The notes under the pieces are model-generated. The model made no database searches and was not told where the DNA came from. It saw only the letters and a program-made list of their open reading frames with translations. The position numbers and the translations under genes were made by a program. Shown here piece after piece: positions 4,675 through 6,345 of a stretch of DNA of 6,345 bases (position 1 is its first letter; every line of letters starts with the position of its first letter). Origin of the DNA: Thermoprotei archaeon (GTDB lineage Archaea; Thermoproteota; Thermoprotei_A; Sulfolobales; Ignisphaeraceae); the NCBI GenBank assembly GCA_003661865.1, contig QMWY01000070.1:1-6345 (forward strand). Direction: 5' to 3'.

Positions 4675-6222
4675 CTACACCGGGGTGCCTACGGGGAGCC
4701 CATCGCCCCTTATATCGCAGTACCCCGCCCTGAACCCGGGGCGTAGCTCAGCTATGGCGGCTACTCCTAGGCGTGATGGGTACCCCCTCACCGTTACGCG
4801 GTACCTCCTCCTTAGACCTTCCCCAACATCGTACCCCTCCTCAACGCTGATCTCGTCGCTCCACAGCTCCCATAAGAACCTCGGGTGCTCGATAGCCTCC
4901 TGGGGATCCATGGAGTAGTCTATGAGGTTTGTTAGGAGCTGTGCATGCAGCAGTGGCCTGTAGTGTCCTCCGGAGAGCCCAACCACCAGCACCCTATCAC
5001 CATCCTCTACGATCACTGCGGATAGGGTATGCATGGTCTTCTTCCCAGGCTCGAGCCTGTTGATGTGCCCCGGATCCAGGGAGAAGGAGGAGGCCCGGGA
5101 GTTCAGCGGCACCTGGAACCTCGGCTCCACCACGCCGGAGCCGAAGGCGTAGAACAGGCTCTGTATACCAGCAACAGCGTTGCCCTCCGCATCGACCACT
5201 GCGAAGAAGGTCGTGTCGCCATCGCCCGGGGGCCGGGGACCTGTTCTGGTAGCCGCGCTCCTGAGCCTCTCGATGAACTCCCTGCTAAGCAGCTCCTCAA
5301 CCCCCACCTTCATGAACCGGGGGTCGGTTACGTAGCTATCCCGAGCCCAGTACGCCGCCCGCGCAGCCCTTAGGAACAGCTCGATCCTCTCGCTGCTCCT
5401 AGGCCCGATCCTCCTCGGGTCGAGCCCGTCCTCAAGCAGCATGAGCATGTGTAGCGTTGTGACCCCCTGGGTGTTCGGGGGCATCTCGTAGATTCGCCTA
5501 CCCCTATACACTATGTCTATGGCCCTGTCCTCCTCAGCCCTGTAACCCCTGAGATCGTCGAGTGTGAGCACCCCGCCCCGCTCCTGGACATAGCTCACGA
5601 TCGCCTCGGCCACCTCGCCCTCGTAGAAGCTCCTTGGGTCCTCAGCGATCATCTCCAGCGCCCTCGCCAGCCCCTCAAACCTCATCAAATCACCCGTGCG
5701 TGGCGCCCTACCCCTGCGTGCGTAGCTGCTGAGCCACCCCGGATCCCCCGAGAGCTCGCTGAGGAGGCTCTGGATGGATATTGCCAGGCTCCTCGATGCC
5801 GGGAAGCCGCGTTGAGCAAGCTCGGCGGAGGGCTTGACCAGCTCTCTCCACTCGAGGCTCCCGAACCTCTTCCACAGGAGGTGGAGCCCGTCAACCATCC
5901 CGGGAACGCTGATCGCCAGGGGGCCTCGCCTAGGCATTGAGGAGAAGCCCCTGCTCCTAACAAGCTCCGGGGTGAGCTTCGAAGGCGCGTAGCCGCTGCC
6001 ATTTATAAACACGATCTCGCCGCTGCTAAGCCTTGCAAGCGCGAAGAAGTCCCCTCCCAAACCCCCTAGATGCGGGAGCGTTACGGCTAGGGCGAGGCTC
6101 GTGGCCACGGCAGCGTCAAACGCGTTTCCACCCCTCTTCAGAACCTCGGCCCCGATAACCGATGCTATAGGGTGCTCCGAGGCGACTACCCCTCCCCGGG
6201 TGTAGAAGGGTGCCCTGTACAT
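4675..6222 (-). CDS. ggt: Gamma-glutamyltransferase family Ntn hydrolase
   Basis: This is a 515-residue proenzyme from ATG 6222. Family enzymes self-cleave ahead of a Thr, which becomes the N-terminal nucleophile of the small subunit; they hydrolyse or transfer gamma-glutamyl or related acyl groups. Landmarks (numbered from 6222) are TRGGVVASEHPIAS (8-21), RGGNAFDAAVA (30-40), PLAISVPGMVDGL (101-113), the cleavage site GDGD-T337-T338-FF followed by AVVDAEGNAVA, then SFSLDPGH and GLSGGHYRP (415-423), the oxyanion region. Expected chains are about 336 and 179 residues. There is no secretion signal, unlike bacterial periplasmic enzymes, so it should be cytosolic. The Arg that binds the gamma-glutamyl carboxylate (motif RExAP) is replaced by G-Y-A-P (77-80), and the TTH motif reads TTF, as in GGT-like acylases, so the substrate may not be glutathione. 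ATG 6252 (ten residues more) is the alternative start; the TATA box favours 6222. Confidence 0.9.
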   Translation of the reverse strand: MYRAPFYTRGGVVASEHPIASVIGAEVLKRGGNAFDAAVATSLALAVTLPHLGGLGGDFFALARLSSGEIVFINGSGYAPSKLTPELVRSRGFSSMPRRGPLAISVPGMVDGLHLLWKRFGSLEWRELVKPSAELAQRGFPASRSLAISIQSLLSELSGDPGWLSSYARRGRAPRTGDLMRFEGLARALEMIAEDPRSFYEGEVAEAIVSYVQERGGVLTLDDLRGYRAEEDRAIDIVYRGRRIYEMPPNTQGVTTLHMLMLLEDGLDPRRIGPRSSERIELFLRAARAAYWARDSYVTDPRFMKVGVEELLSREFIERLRSAATRTGPRPPGDGDTTFFAVVDAEGNAVAGIQSLFYAFGSGVVEPRFQVPLNSRASSFSLDPGHINRLEPGKKTMHTLSAVIVEDGDRVLVVGLSGGHYRPLLHAQLLTNLIDYSMDPQEAIEHPRFLWELWSDEISVEEGYDVGEGLRRRYRVTVRGYPSRLGVAAIAELRPGFRAGYCDIRGDGLPVGTPV

Positions 6223-6253
6223 ATGGCGCCCCAAAGCACGTGCGCTTAGCATG

Positions 6254-6262
6254 TAGATAAGC
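6254..6262 (-). promoter_or_regulatory. TATA-like element of the GGT-family gene
   Basis: The minus strand reads GCTTATCTA, centred about 26 nt ahead of position 6231. That gives a leader of about 9 nt to ATG 6222 and lies too close to ATG 6252 to serve it. Confidence 0.4.
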
Positions 6263-6287
6263 GTTGGGTATGCGGGGCCCTCTTGGG

Positions 6288-6292
6288 AAAAA
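6288..6292 (-). terminator. Short oligo-T terminator candidate
   Basis: The minus strand has a T5 tract about 11 nt after the stop codon of the partial gene at the right edge. Archaeal intrinsic termination uses such T tracts without a required hairpin. Five T is minimal, so this is weak. Confidence 0.3.
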
Positions 6293-6302
6293 GGTTTAGG
6301 GC

Positions 6303-6345
6303 TCAGGACAGCGCGCTCTTGACAGCCTCCTTGAATATCGAGAGC
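6303..6345 (-). CDS. C-terminal end of an unidentified minus-strand gene (partial)
   Basis: Reading from the right edge, the minus strand encodes LSIFKEAVKSALS followed by TGA at 6305-6303. The amphipathic helical character and the codon choice look like a genuine protein end. Only 13 residues are visible, so the family cannot be told. It would be the upstream neighbour of the GGT-family gene on the same strand. A competing plus-strand open frame crosses the same bases but has no start codon nearby. Confidence 0.4.
   Translation of the reverse strand, partial: LSIFKEAVKSALS

Noticed and set aside
5029..5373. Plus-strand ORF of 114 codons.
   Set aside because: It is antisense to the well-supported GGT-family gene.

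Overview
The window reads as a piece of a hyperthermophilic or thermophilic crenarchaeal (Thermoproteota) chromosome, most like Desulfurococcales/Pyrodictiaceae-type genomes. The grounds are arginine written almost only as AGG/AGA, frequent ATA (Ile) and CTA/CTC (Leu), TATA boxes about 26 nt ahead of starts with leaderless or very short leaders, frequent GTG/TTG starts, a PaREP1-family protein and an archaeal class III (prepilin-type) signal peptide. This is inference from composition and families; I cannot name the species.

Layout, left to right. Positions 1-1374 (minus) hold the N-terminal 458 codons of a large type IV pilin-like surface protein whose 3' end lies outside the window. It has no complete ORF here and is easy to miss. 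Its distal part is AT-rich, has many N-glycosylation sequons and carries a tandem Tyr/Asn/Thr repeat. Positions 1453-2269 (minus) hold a small C2H2-like zinc-finger protein and a small retropepsin-like (clan AA) aspartic protease. A palindromic TATA element at 2302-2311 separates the protease from a divergent plus-strand gene (2346-2690) that looks like a PD-(D/E)XK nuclease fold with its catalytic residues eroded. The 3' end of that gene overlaps a good match to an archaeal C/D box sRNA (2687-2739). A ferritin-like four-helix protein (2850-3296) follows and converges, with 4 bp between, on an unrecognised all-helical protein (3301-3990, minus). Divergent from the latter is a PaREP1/HEPN-like protein with a ribbon-helix-helix-like N-terminus (4112-4609, plus). 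It converges on a gamma-glutamyltransferase-family Ntn hydrolase (4675-6222, minus). The last 43 bases hold the probable C-terminus of another minus-strand gene.

Functional links are weak. The genes are mostly single transcription units with their own TATA boxes, and no multi-gene pathway can be assembled. The less ordinary items are the sRNA candidate inside a coding 3' end, the degenerate nuclease fold sharing one symmetric promoter with a retropepsin-like protease, the unusual glycosylated pilin-like protein, and the PaREP1 gene beside an orphan helical gene. No tRNA, rRNA, CRISPR array or insertion sequence was seen.
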